A stretch of DNA of 64,000 bases from Burkholderia anthina (GTDB lineage Bacteria > Pseudomonadota > Gammaproteobacteria > Burkholderiales > Burkholderiaceae), in the NCBI RefSeq assembly GCF_001547525.1, contig NZ_LNJP01000003.1, forward strand, positions 806,001-870,000, given 5' to 3'. How positions within the stretch are numbered: position 1 is the first letter of the stretch; each line of letters starts with the position of its first letter. The notes under the pieces are model-generated. The model searched no databases. It saw nothing but the letters and a program-made list of their open reading frames with translations, and was not told where the DNA came from. The position numbers and the translations under genes were made by a program. Of this stretch, positions 8,432-16,646 are shown piece by piece.

Positions 8432-9337
8432 CTAGACGGTTTTCCCCGACAGCCCGTGCATCGGCCGCCGCAACGCGGCGTCGAACGGATTGGTGCGCGG
8501 GCCGATCGCGTCGGCCTGACGTCGCAGCAGTTCGACGACCATCGGCATCCGGTCGTCGCCGAGCCGCGACGCGAGCGTGCCGACGCTCAGCGCACCCACT
8601 GGATAACCGGTGCGATCGAGAATCGGTACCGCAACACCGGCCATCCCGTCGAGCACGCCGCTGTTGCGACCCGCGTAGCCGAGTTGCCGCACGCGTTCGA
8701 TCTCGGTGCGCAGATACACCTCGTCGAGCACGCCGTAGCCGCGGATGCGCGGCACGTTGAAGCGGATCACCTCCTCGCGCTCGGCTTCGGGCAGGAACGC
8801 GAGGATCGCAAGGCTGCCCTGCCCGACGCCGAGCGCGATGCGCCCGCCGATATCGCCGGTAAACGAGCGGATCGGAAACGGCCCTTCGCACAGGTCGAGA
8901 CACACGGCGTCGAAGCCGCTCTTCACCAGCAGGAAGATGGTTTCGCCGAGGCTCGCGCACAGCCGCAGCAGCGCGGGACGGCACAGCGTGCGCATGCTGC
9001 TCGGGTTGCCGGCCTGCGCGGCGAGCGCGAAAAAGTCGACGCTCAGCCGGTACAGCTTCGACTGCTCGTCCTGTTCGACCATCCCTTCGGCGATCAACGA
9101 TTGCAGGATGCGGTGCGCGGTGCCCTGCGTCAGGCCGACGGCCTTCGCCAGATGCGTGACGCGCACGCCGTCCTGCTGCATGCCGGCCAGCGCGCGCAGG
9201 ATCGCGAACGCACGCTGCAGCATGCCGGTGCCGGGCGCACCGGCTGAATCGACGGGATCTGCCGCATCGGCGGCGTGCTCGTCCGGGCGCGGCGCGCGGG
9301 CGGACGGCGACGTTCCGCGCGAACGAGGTTCCTGCAT
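8432..9337 (-). CDS. IclR-family transcriptional regulator
   Basis: A 301-residue regulator. After a disordered Pro/Ala-rich N-terminus, residues about 40-100 form the IclR winged helix (LQRAFAILRAL, then VTHLAKAVGLTQGTAHRIL), and the rest is the IclR effector domain with the signature GYAGRNSGVLDGMAGVAVPI. The start at 9337 has GGAGAG just upstream; the much longer open frame behind it is an artefact of the opposite strand. It is divergent from the ABC importer and opine-oxidase-like operon across 294 bases that hold a 19-bp inverted repeat, so it probably controls that operon. Confidence 0.93.
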   Translation of the reverse strand: MQEPRSRGTSPSARAPRPDEHAADAADPVDSAGAPGTGMLQRAFAILRALAGMQQDGVRVTHLAKAVGLTQGTAHRILQSLIAEGMVEQDEQSKLYRLSVDFFALAAQAGNPSSMRTLCRPALLRLCASLGETIFLLVKSGFDAVCLDLCEGPFPIRSFTGDIGGRIALGVGQGSLAILAFLPEAEREEVIRFNVPRIRGYGVLDEVYLRTEIERVRQLGYAGRNSGVLDGMAGVAVPILDRTGYPVGALSVGTLASRLGDDRMPMVVELLRRQADAIGPRTNPFDAALRRPMHGLSGKTV

Positions 9338-9511
9338 GTCGGCTCTCCTCGACGATTTCGGTGAATGGAATACGGTAGCCGCCATTGTCGTCCGGCCGAA
9401 AATCCGCGGGCATCCGGGTGTGCACGGGATTGACGCGGGCATTTCACGGATCGGCCGCCCGTCATACAACGGAACGATTCGCCGGCGATTTTCCGATTCG
9501 TTCCGTTCAAT

Positions 9512-9530
9512 GGAATTTTTCCGAAATTCC
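9512..9530. promoter_or_regulatory. Inverted repeat between IclR gene and ABC operon
   Basis: GGAATTT and AAATTCC form perfect 7-bp arms around TTCCG. The site lies in an AT-richer stretch 120 bases before the first gene of the ABC operon and 175 bases from the divergent IclR gene. IclR proteins often bind such short AT-rich palindromes, so this is the most likely operator. Binding is inferred. Confidence 0.5.
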
Positions 9531-9631
9531 TCCCGTTCAGCAGAATTCGAAATTGACGCGCCGAAATATGGCTGGCTAGAGTCCGCGTCATCGGCGCACC
9601 GGCCATGCGGTGTGCGAACCCGGAGCTCTCC

Positions 9632-10714
9632 ATGTCGTTTCTCACGCTTACGGATCTGACGAAAACCTTCGGCGAGCTCACCGCCGTCGCGGACGTCAAC
9701 CTGTCGGTCGAGCAAGGCGAATTCGTGTCGCTGCTCGGGCCGTCCGGCTGCGGCAAGACCACCACGCTGCAGATGATCGCCGGCTTCGTCGACGTCACGC
9801 GCGGCCGCATCGCGCTCGACGGGCAGGACATCACGCACCTGAAGCCGAACCGCCGCGGGCTCGGCATCGTGTTCCAGAGCTATGCGCTGTTTCCACACAT
9901 GAGCGTCGCGGAGAACGTCGGCTTCGGCCTCGACATGCGCGGCGTCGACAAGGCCGAGCGCGCGGAGCGCATTCGCGCGGCGCTGGCGCTCGTGCGGCTC
10001 GACGCGCTCGCACACCGCTTTCCGCGCGAATTGTCCGGCGGCCAGCGGCAGCGCGTGGCGATCGCGCGCGCGGTCGTGATCGAGCCGCCCGTGCTGCTGC
10101 TCGACGAGCCGATGTCGAATCTCGACGCGAAGCTGCGCGAGGACATGCAGTTCGAGCTGCGCGCGATCCAGCGCAAGATCGGCACGACGACGATCATGGT
10201 CACGCACGATCAGTCGGAAGCACTGTCGATCAGCGACCGCGTGGTCGTGATGGAAGCCGGCCGCATCACGCAGACCGATACGCCGTATCGCACATACGAG
10301 CGCCCCGAAAATCACTTCGTGTCGCAATTCATCGGCAAGGCGAACCTGCTGCCCGGCACGGTCGTCGCGCACGACGGCGACGCGATCCGCATCGACCTCG
10401 GGCACGATCTCGCCGAGACGGGCCACACCGCGCATCTACCGCCGCGCGAGCGCGACATGCGCGTGGGCGACGCGGTATCGGTCTGCATCCGCCCCGAAAA
10501 GCTGCGGCTGTGCGCGCCCGAGGCCGGCCGCTTCGCGGCGACCGTCACGAGCCGCTTCTTCCTCGGCAGCCAGTGGCTGTACCGCGTCGACAGCGCGCTC
10601 GGCGAGGTGCTCGTGTGCTGCCAGAACGAAGGCGCGGAGCCGCTCGCGGAAGGCGCGCCGGTCGGCATCGACTGGCACAGCGACGCGGTGCGCGTGATGC
10701 GCCGGGAGGCCTGA
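9632..10714 (+). CDS. ABC importer ATP-binding protein, spermidine/putrescine type
   Basis: A 360-residue ATPase of the PotA class. Walker A is GPSGCGKTT near residue 35, the signature is LSGGQRQRVAIARA, Walker B is VLLLDEPMSNLD, and the H-loop is MVTHDQ. The last third is the TOBE domain of the regulatory extension typical of importers. The ATG at 9632 is preceded by GGAG. It opens an eight-gene run in which every junction abuts or overlaps, so all products should be co-made: ATPase, two permeases, three oxidase subunits and the binding protein. The co-transcribed enzymes suggest the substrate is an amine or amino acid derivative. Confidence 0.95.
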   Translation: MSFLTLTDLTKTFGELTAVADVNLSVEQGEFVSLLGPSGCGKTTTLQMIAGFVDVTRGRIALDGQDITHLKPNRRGLGIVFQSYALFPHMSVAENVGFGLDMRGVDKAERAERIRAALALVRLDALAHRFPRELSGGQRQRVAIARAVVIEPPVLLLDEPMSNLDAKLREDMQFELRAIQRKIGTTTIMVTHDQSEALSISDRVVVMEAGRITQTDTPYRTYERPENHFVSQFIGKANLLPGTVVAHDGDAIRIDLGHDLAETGHTAHLPPRERDMRVGDAVSVCIRPEKLRLCAPEAGRFAATVTSRFFLGSQWLYRVDSALGEVLVCCQNEGAEPLAEGAPVGIDWHSDAVRVMRREA

Positions 10715-11713
10715 ATGCGACAGCCTTCCCGCCCGCTCTCGACCGAAGGCGCACCGGCCGGGCTCGCGCAATCGGGCGCGACCGTGGCCGCCACGACCGC
10801 GGCGGACGCGGTGACGCCCCGTGCCGTCGGCGGCGGCGCGCCGCGCGCGCGCTGGCGCGCGCATGCGCCGCTGTGGCTGATGTGCGCACCTGCATTCGCG
10901 CTGTTCGCCGCGCTCGTGCTCGTGCCGCTCGCGATGACGTTCGTGCTGACGTTCTACCGCTTCGACCCGGCCACCGGCCCGATCGCCGCGTTCCAGTTCG
11001 GCAACTACGCGGAAGTGCTCGGCTCGTCGTACTTCCACACGATCTTCGCGCGCACATTCGGCATTGCCGCGCTGACCACCGCGATCTGCGTCGCGATCGG
11101 CACGCCCGAAGCGTACGTGCTGTCGAAAATGCGCGACCCGTGGCGCTCGCTGTTCCTGCTCGCGATCCTCGCGCCGCTGCTCGTGTCGGTGGTCGTGCGC
11201 GCGTTCGGCTGGAGCATGCTGCTGAACACGAGCGGGCTCGTGAACCAGGCGCTCGCGCTCGTCGGCCTCGGGCCGTACAAGCTCGAATACACGACCTTCG
11301 CGATCGTGATCGCGCTGGTGCACGTGATGCTGCCGTTCATGGTGATCCCGGTGTGGACCGCGCTGCAACGGCTCGATCCGCAGACCGAGCACGCGGCGCT
11401 GTCGCTCGGCGCGTCGCCGTTCACGACGCTGCGCCGCATCGTCGTGCCGCAACTGATGCCCGGCGTGCTGTCGGGCAGCCTGATGGTGTTCGGGCTGTCG
11501 GCGAGCGCGTTCGCGATTCCGGGCCTGCTCGGCGGGCGCCGCCTGAAGGTCGCGGCCACGGCCGTCTACGACGAATTCCTCGGCTCGCTGAACTGGCCGC
11601 TCGGCGCGACGATCGCGGTGCTGCTGCTCGCGGCGAACCTCGTCGTGATGCTCACCTACTACCGCGTGCTCGAACGCCGCTACGCGCGCAGCCTCGGAGG
11701 CACCTCCCGATGA
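10715..11713 (+). CDS. ABC importer permease, PotB type
   Basis: A 332-residue inner-membrane permease. About 50 hydrophilic residues precede six predicted membrane helices, the first at about 52-75 (APAFALFAALVLVPLAM). The EAA loop that docks on the ATPase is visible as EHAALSLGASPFTTLRRIVVP. Its ATG follows directly on the TGA of the ATPase gene, with GGGAGG inside that gene as binding site. It should pair with the next permease as a heterodimer. The N-terminal extension is longer than usual for PotB but remains in good codon context. Confidence 0.93.
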   Translation: MRQPSRPLSTEGAPAGLAQSGATVAATTAADAVTPRAVGGGAPRARWRAHAPLWLMCAPAFALFAALVLVPLAMTFVLTFYRFDPATGPIAAFQFGNYAEVLGSSYFHTIFARTFGIAALTTAICVAIGTPEAYVLSKMRDPWRSLFLLAILAPLLVSVVVRAFGWSMLLNTSGLVNQALALVGLGPYKLEYTTFAIVIALVHVMLPFMVIPVWTALQRLDPQTEHAALSLGASPFTTLRRIVVPQLMPGVLSGSLMVFGLSASAFAIPGLLGGRRLKVAATAVYDEFLGSLNWPLGATIAVLLLAANLVVMLTYYRVLERRYARSLGGTSR

Positions 11714-12504
11714 GAAAGAACGGCCCCTTTGCGCTGGCGTTCCACACGCTCGTGATCCTGTTCGTGCTCGCGCCGCTCGTGATCGTCGTGCTCGTCGCGT
11801 TCACGCCCGACGAAACGCTGACGCTGCCGACCCGCGGCGTGTCGCTGCGCTGGTTCCGCGCGATCCTCGACTATCCCGACTTCGTCACCGCGTTCCTCAA
11901 CAGCGTGAAGCTCGCGTTCGCGTCGGCGACGCTGTCGCTCGCGATCGCGTTGCCGGCCGGCCTCGCGATCGGCCGCGCGACGTTTCCGGGCCGCGCGTTC
12001 CTGAACGGGCTGCTGCTGTCGCCGCTCGTGATTCCCGGCCTCGTGCTCGGCATCGCACTGCTGCGCTTTTTCGCGCTGATCGGCGCGACCGGCTCGTTCG
12101 CATGGCTCGTGCTCGCGCACATGATCGTCATCACGCCGTTCGTGATGCGGCTCGTGCTCGCGTCCGTCGCGGGCCTCGACCGCAGCATCGAGCAGGCCGC
12201 ATGCTCGCTCGGCGCGGACCCGTGGACGACCTTCCGCCGCATCACGCTGCCGATGATCGTGCCCGGCATCACAGGCGGCTGGCTGCTCGCGTTCATCAAC
12301 AGCTTCGACGAGTTGACGATGTCGATCTTCGTCACGTCGCCGCAGACGGTCACGCTGCCCGTGCGCATGTACATGTACGCGACCGAATCGATCGACCCGA
12401 TGATGGCGTCGGTGTCGGCGCTCGTCATCTTCATCACCGCCGGCGCGATGCTGCTGCTCGATCGCGTGTACGGCCTGAACCGCATCCTGATCGGCCAACA
12501 TTGA
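11710..12504 (+). CDS. ABC importer permease, PotC type
   Basis: A 264-residue permease with six membrane helices, the first at about 9-30 (LVILFVLAPLVIVVLVAF). The EAA loop reads EQAACSLGADPWTTFRRITLP. The start codon overlaps the stop of the preceding permease gene (ATGA), so translation is coupled. The second partner of the importer; the specificity comes from the binding protein encoded five genes later. Confidence 0.93.
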   Translation: MRKNGPFALAFHTLVILFVLAPLVIVVLVAFTPDETLTLPTRGVSLRWFRAILDYPDFVTAFLNSVKLAFASATLSLAIALPAGLAIGRATFPGRAFLNGLLLSPLVIPGLVLGIALLRFFALIGATGSFAWLVLAHMIVITPFVMRLVLASVAGLDRSIEQAACSLGADPWTTFRRITLPMIVPGITGGWLLAFINSFDELTMSIFVTSPQTVTLPVRMYMYATESIDPMMASVSALVIFITAGAMLLLDRVYGLNRILIGQH

Positions 12505-12851
12505 TGACGACTCCCGTTTCCCGTACCAACGACATCGCGGACGACGGCGCGCAGTTCGTGCGCGTCGCCGAACGCGAGCGCGCGGCCGTCGCGTTCACGC
12601 TCGACGGCCGCCCTGCGCAGGCGCTCGCCGGCGACACCGTGCTCACCGCGATTCTGGTCGCGCAGCGTCGCGTGCGCATCAGCGAATTCAGCGGGCAGCC
12701 GCGCGCGGGCTTCTGCCTGATCGGCGCGTGCCAGGACTGCTGGGTGCGCACCGAAGCCGGCGCGCGCGTGCGCGCATGCTCGACGCCGATCGTCGAAGGC
12801 ATGCGGATTCTCACGATCGCCCGGCCGATCGCAGCCGGAGACGCAGCATGA
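12504..12851 (+). CDS. Small [2Fe-2S] subunit of opine-oxidase/HcnA-like dehydrogenase
   Basis: A 115-residue ferredoxin-like protein. Cys71, Cys76, Cys79 and Cys92 give the CX4CX2CX12C pattern of plant-type [2Fe-2S] clusters. Small proteins of this kind (HcnA, the small subunits of octopine/nopaline oxidase and of dye-linked D- or L-proline dehydrogenases) form membrane-associated heterotrimers with the two flavoproteins encoded next. Its ATG overlaps the permease stop and its own stop overlaps the next start (ATGA). The function in electron transfer is known for the family; the substrate is inferred only from context. Confidence 0.9.
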   Translation: MTTPVSRTNDIADDGAQFVRVAERERAAVAFTLDGRPAQALAGDTVLTAILVAQRRVRISEFSGQPRAGFCLIGACQDCWVRTEAGARVRACSTPIVEGMRILTIARPIAAGDAA

Positions 12852-14290
12852 ACGCCGCGCTGCAGCCGGTGATCGTTGGCGCGGGGCCGGCCGGCGTGCG
12901 CGCGGCCGAGGCACTGGTCGACGCGGGACTGCGCCCGGTCGTGATCGACGAGAACGCGCGCTGGGGCGGACAGATCTATCGTCAACCGCCGGCCGGCGCC
13001 GCGTTCGCGCGCGACAAGCGCACGCTATACGGCTTCGAGGCCGCGAAGGCCGACGCGCTGCACCGGACGATGGCCGCGCTGCTGCCGCACGTCGACTACC
13101 GGCCGAACACGCTGGCGTGGTCATGCGGCGCGGGCCGCGTCGACACGCTGCAGGACGGCCGTGAAGTGACGGTGCCGTACGCGCACCTGATCGTCGCGAG
13201 CGGCGCCACCGACCGCGTGCTGCCCGTGCCGGGCTGGACGCTCGCGGGCGTCTATACGCTCGGCGGCGCACAGGTCGCGCTGAAGGCGCAGGGCTGCGCG
13301 ATCGGCCGGCGCATCGTTTTCGCGGGCACGGGGCCGCTGCTTTACCTCGTCGCTTACCAGTATGCGAAGGCCGGCGCGCAGGTCGCGGCCGTGCTCGATA
13401 CGAGCCCGCTGCGCCGCCAGGCCGCCGCCGCGCCCGCGCTGCTGCGCATGCCGTCGATCTTCGCGAAGGGGCTCTACACCCTCGGCTGGCTGCGCGCGCA
13501 CGGCGTCGCGATCGAAACGGGCGTCACGCTCGAGCGCGTGCTCGGCGCCCGATACGTGACAGGGCTCGCATGGCGCGCCGCCGGCGACGACGAGCGCACC
13601 GCGTCGCCGCGCGTGCTCGACTGCGATGCGCTCGGCCTCGGCTTCGGCCTGCGTTCCGAAACGCAGCTCGCCGATCTGGCCGGCTGCCGATTCGGCTTCG
13701 ACCCGCTCAATCGCGCATGGCTGCCGGAGCGCGACGCGGCCGGGCGCACGTCGGTGCGCGGTATCTACGTCGCCGGCGACGGCGCGGGCATCGCGGGCGC
13801 CGACGCGGCCGAAGCGTCGGGCCGACGTGCGGCGCTCGCGTTGCTCGACGATGCCGGCATCGCCTCTCGCTCGCCGTCCGGCAAACCCGACACGGCGGCG
13901 CTCGACCGCACGCTCGCACGCATCGGCTCGTTCCGCGTGGGCCTCGAAGCGGCATTCGCGCCGCCGGCCGACCAAGCCGCGCGCTGCCCCGACGACACGA
14001 TCGTGTGCCGCTGCGAGGAAGTCGACGCTGGCACGCTGCGCCGCTGCATTCGCGCGGGCGCAGCGACCGAAATGAACCGGCTGAAAGCGCTGACGCGCGT
14101 CGGCATGGGTCGCTGCCAGGGCCGCATGTGCGGCGACGCGGCCGCGCTCGTGCTGGCCGCCGAAACCGGCCTTCCGCTCGCCGACGTCGGCCGGTTGCGT
14201 GCGCAACCGCCGGTGAAGCCGTTCCCGATCTCGGCCGCGCTCGCGGGCGACGACGTCGCGGCGATTCCAGACGAGGCGCGCGATGAGTGA
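12848..14290 (+). CDS. FAD/NAD(P)-binding subunit with BFD-like [2Fe-2S] domain (HcnB/OoxA-like)
   Basis: A 480-residue flavoprotein. The N-terminal GAGPAG motif binds FAD and a second Rossmann fold (FAGTGPLLYLV) follows near residue 160. The C-terminal domain resembles bacterioferritin-associated ferredoxin, with Cys387, Cys389, Cys423 and Cys428 as likely cluster ligands. This architecture is that of the alpha subunits of hydrogen cyanide synthase (HcnB), opine oxidases (OoxA/NoxA) and related amine dehydrogenases. It is translationally coupled on both sides. Absence of a cyanide-synthase context and presence of an octopine/nopaline dehydrogenase homologue nearby favour an opine-like or N-alkyl amino acid substrate. 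Confidence 0.9.
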   Translation: MNAALQPVIVGAGPAGVRAAEALVDAGLRPVVIDENARWGGQIYRQPPAGAAFARDKRTLYGFEAAKADALHRTMAALLPHVDYRPNTLAWSCGAGRVDTLQDGREVTVPYAHLIVASGATDRVLPVPGWTLAGVYTLGGAQVALKAQGCAIGRRIVFAGTGPLLYLVAYQYAKAGAQVAAVLDTSPLRRQAAAAPALLRMPSIFAKGLYTLGWLRAHGVAIETGVTLERVLGARYVTGLAWRAAGDDERTASPRVLDCDALGLGFGLRSETQLADLAGCRFGFDPLNRAWLPERDAAGRTSVRGIYVAGDGAGIAGADAAEASGRRAALALLDDAGIASRSPSGKPDTAALDRTLARIGSFRVGLEAAFAPPADQAARCPDDTIVCRCEEVDAGTLRRCIRAGAATEMNRLKALTRVGMGRCQGRMCGDAAALVLAAETGLPLADVGRLRAQPPVKPFPISAALAGDDVAAIPDEARDE

Positions 14291-15434
14291 GCGTCGACAT
14301 TACGACGTCGCGATCGTCGGCGGCGGCCTCGTCGGCGCGTCGGCCGCACTCGCGCTCACGCGACGCGGCTTGCGCGTCGGGCTGTTCGAGCGGCGCGACT
14401 GCGGTGCGCAGGCGAGCGGCGTGAACTACGGTGGCGTGCGCTGCCAGGGCCGCCCGGCCGAGCAATTGCCGCTCGCGCTGCGCGCGCGGCGTATCTGGGA
14501 TCGCCTGCCCGAACTGATCGGCATCGACGGCGAATTCGTCGTGTCCGGCCACTTGCGGCTTGCGCGCAGCGACGCCGATCTCGACGCGCTCGACGCGTAC
14601 GCCGCGCTCGCCGGCGAACACGGCTTGCCGCTGCAGGTGATGCGCGGCGACGCGTTCCGCCGCCGCTACCCGTGGCTCGGCCGCGCGGCGCTCGGCGGCT
14701 CGCTGTGCGAGAGCGACGGCCATGCGAACCCGCGCCTCGTGTCGCCCGCGTTCGCGCGCGCGGCTCGCGCGGCGGGCGCGGACGTGTTCGAGCACACCCC
14801 GGTCGACGAGGTTCACCACGACGGCACGCGCTTTCACGTGCAGGCCGGCGGCCGCGCGCACACGGCGACATGGCTGGTCAATTCGGCCGGCGCATGGGCG
14901 AACACGATCGCCGAGCGCTTCGGCGAAGCCGTTCCGATGGAGCCGATCTACCCGAACATGTGGGTGACCGAACCGCTGCCGCCGTTCATCGCGCACAACC
15001 TCGGCGTGTACGGCGGCGGCGTGTACGCGCGCCAGGTCGCGCGCGGCAACTGCGTGATCGGCGGCGGCCGCGGCCGCGGCGACGGCGAATTCGGCCAGCC
15101 GTCGGTCGATACGACGCGCGCGGTGATGCGCGACGCGTGCGCGCTGCTGCCCGCGCTGCGCGACGCGCTGCTGATCCGCACGTGGAGCGGCGTCGAAGGC
15201 TGCACGCCCGACCACAACCCGATCATCGGCGCGAGCCGCACGACGCCGCGCCTGCTGCATGCATTCGGCTTTTCAGGCGGCGGCTTCCTGCTCGCGCCGG
15301 GTGTCGGCGAGGTACTCGCCGATCTCGTCACCACCGGCGAAACCGTCACGCCACTCGATGCATTCTCGATCGGCCGCTTCTTCCCGCAAGCCGCGCCGAC
15401 CGCCCCTTTCCGTCAAGAGGAGATCCAAAAATGA
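14283..15434 (+). CDS. FAD-dependent D-amino-acid-oxidase-family subunit (HcnC/OoxB-like)
   Basis: A 383-residue flavoprotein of the DAO family. The dinucleotide motif GGGLVGASAA is at residues 11-20 and the C-terminal flavin contact region includes GFSGGGFLLAPGVGEVLADL. It corresponds to the catalytic beta subunit of heterotrimeric opine oxidases, HcnC and dye-linked proline dehydrogenases, which oxidises the C-N bond of a secondary amine or glycine. It overlaps the preceding gene by 8 bases and its stop overlaps the next start, so subunits are made in step. Electrons would pass to the other two subunits and then to the quinone pool. Confidence 0.92.
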   Translation: MSERRHYDVAIVGGGLVGASAALALTRRGLRVGLFERRDCGAQASGVNYGGVRCQGRPAEQLPLALRARRIWDRLPELIGIDGEFVVSGHLRLARSDADLDALDAYAALAGEHGLPLQVMRGDAFRRRYPWLGRAALGGSLCESDGHANPRLVSPAFARAARAAGADVFEHTPVDEVHHDGTRFHVQAGGRAHTATWLVNSAGAWANTIAERFGEAVPMEPIYPNMWVTEPLPPFIAHNLGVYGGGVYARQVARGNCVIGGGRGRGDGEFGQPSVDTTRAVMRDACALLPALRDALLIRTWSGVEGCTPDHNPIIGASRTTPRLLHAFGFSGGGFLLAPGVGEVLADLVTTGETVTPLDAFSIGRFFPQAAPTAPFRQEEIQK

Positions 15435-16477
15435 AACTGCTCGGCACGATCGCGGCGGCCGCCGCCCTTTGCATCGCAGGCGCCGGCGCGCCCGCGTGCG
15501 CGCAAACGAAGACGATCTACGTCGGCATGAACGGCGGGCCGATGGAAAAGGCCTATACGAGCCAGGTGCTCCCCGACTTCGAGAAGGCCAACAACGTGAA
15601 GGTGGTGATCGTGCCCGGCACGTCGTCGGACGTGCTCGCGAAGCTGCTCGCGAACCGCAACAAGCCGCAGATCCACGTCGCGTTCCTCGACGACGGCGTG
15701 ATGGCGCGCGCGGTGAGCCTCGGCGTATGCCAGAAACTCGACGATTCGCCGGTATTGAAGGAGTTGTACCCGTTCGCGCGGATGAAGGACGACGTCGGCG
15801 CGGGCGTGCAGCTCGGGATGACCGGCATCGCGTACAACAAGAAGCTGTTCACCGAGAAAGGCTGGGCGCCGCCGACGTCGTGGATGGATTTCGCCGATCC
15901 GAAATACAAGGGCAAGGTCGTGTTCCAGTCGGCGTCGAGCAGTACGTTCGGGCTGCACGGCTTCCTCGCGATCAACCGGCTGCTCGGCGGCAACGAACAG
16001 AACGTCGAGCCGGGCTTCAGCAAGTGGGCGAGCACGGTCGGGCCGAACGTCGTCGAGTACATCCCGAACTCGGCGAAGATCTCGGAGATGGTGCAGACGG
16101 GCGAAGCCGGCCTGTTCCCGCTGACGCCGACCGGCGTCGGCGACCTGCAGGACAAGGGCATCCCCGTTGCGTATGCGAATCCGAAGGAAGGCCCGGTGCT
16201 GCTGCTCGTCGACCTGTGCGTGGTCGCGAACAATCCCGATCCGCAACTCGCGCAGAAGCTCGCGCAGTTTTTGCTGTCCGCGCCCGCGCAGACGAAGGCG
16301 GCCGAGGCCGGCAAGCAGATTCCGACCAACCGTCTCGCGAAGATGCCTGTCACGATGCAGCAAAGCCTCGGCAACGTCGACGATCTGGTGCGGAAGGTGA
16401 CGGTGGTCGACTGGACCGCGATCAACGCACGCCGTGCGCAGTGGGATACGCGGTGGAATCGGCAGATCGAGCGGTGA
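15431..16477 (+). CDS. Periplasmic substrate-binding protein of the ABC importer
   Basis: A 348-residue PotD-like binding protein. The signal peptide is residues 1-24 (MKLLGTIAAAAALCIAGAGA then PACAQ), with cleavage expected after the AQ region. The mature part begins with TIYVGMNGGPMEKAY and shows the family 1 extracellular solute-binding pattern. The ATG overlaps the previous stop. Placement of the binding protein at the end of the operon, after the oxidase subunits, ties uptake to oxidation of the same compound. A hairpin terminator follows 54 bases later. Confidence 0.93.
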   Translation: MKLLGTIAAAAALCIAGAGAPACAQTKTIYVGMNGGPMEKAYTSQVLPDFEKANNVKVVIVPGTSSDVLAKLLANRNKPQIHVAFLDDGVMARAVSLGVCQKLDDSPVLKELYPFARMKDDVGAGVQLGMTGIAYNKKLFTEKGWAPPTSWMDFADPKYKGKVVFQSASSSTFGLHGFLAINRLLGGNEQNVEPGFSKWASTVGPNVVEYIPNSAKISEMVQTGEAGLFPLTPTGVGDLQDKGIPVAYANPKEGPVLLLVDLCVVANNPDPQLAQKLAQFLLSAPAQTKAAEAGKQIPTNRLAKMPVTMQQSLGNVDDLVRKVTVVDWTAINARRAQWDTRWNRQIER

Positions 16478-16531
16478 GGGCCCCGCCGCGCGCGTGGCAC
16501 GCAGCAACGCGCGCGGCGACCATCATCAACC

Positions 16532-16555
16532 GGAGTGATGACACTCCCCTTTTTC
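16532..16555 (+). terminator. Rho-independent terminator of the ABC/oxidase operon
   Basis: GGAGTG and CACTCC form a 6-bp stem around the 4-base loop ATGA, followed directly by CCTTTTTC. It lies 54 bases after the stop of the binding-protein gene and closes the eight-gene run. Confidence 0.75.
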
Positions 16556-16646
16556 TGCGGATTTGACCGGGGCCGGCGGGGCCGACAACACTAGCCCGCA
16601 GTGCTGCAAAAGACGGCACGCGCCCGCCTCCCCTTCAGAGTCCGCC

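Noticed and set aside
8432..10435. Extension of the IclR gene to 667 codons
   Set aside because: The added N-terminal part is the complement of the ABC ATPase gene; GGAGAG before 9337 and the normal IclR length fix the start.
12504..15434. Assignment as hydrogen cyanide synthase hcnABC
   Set aside because: Subunit architecture is the same, but overlap with an ABC importer and nearby octopine-family dehydrogenase fits an opine or amine dehydrogenase better.
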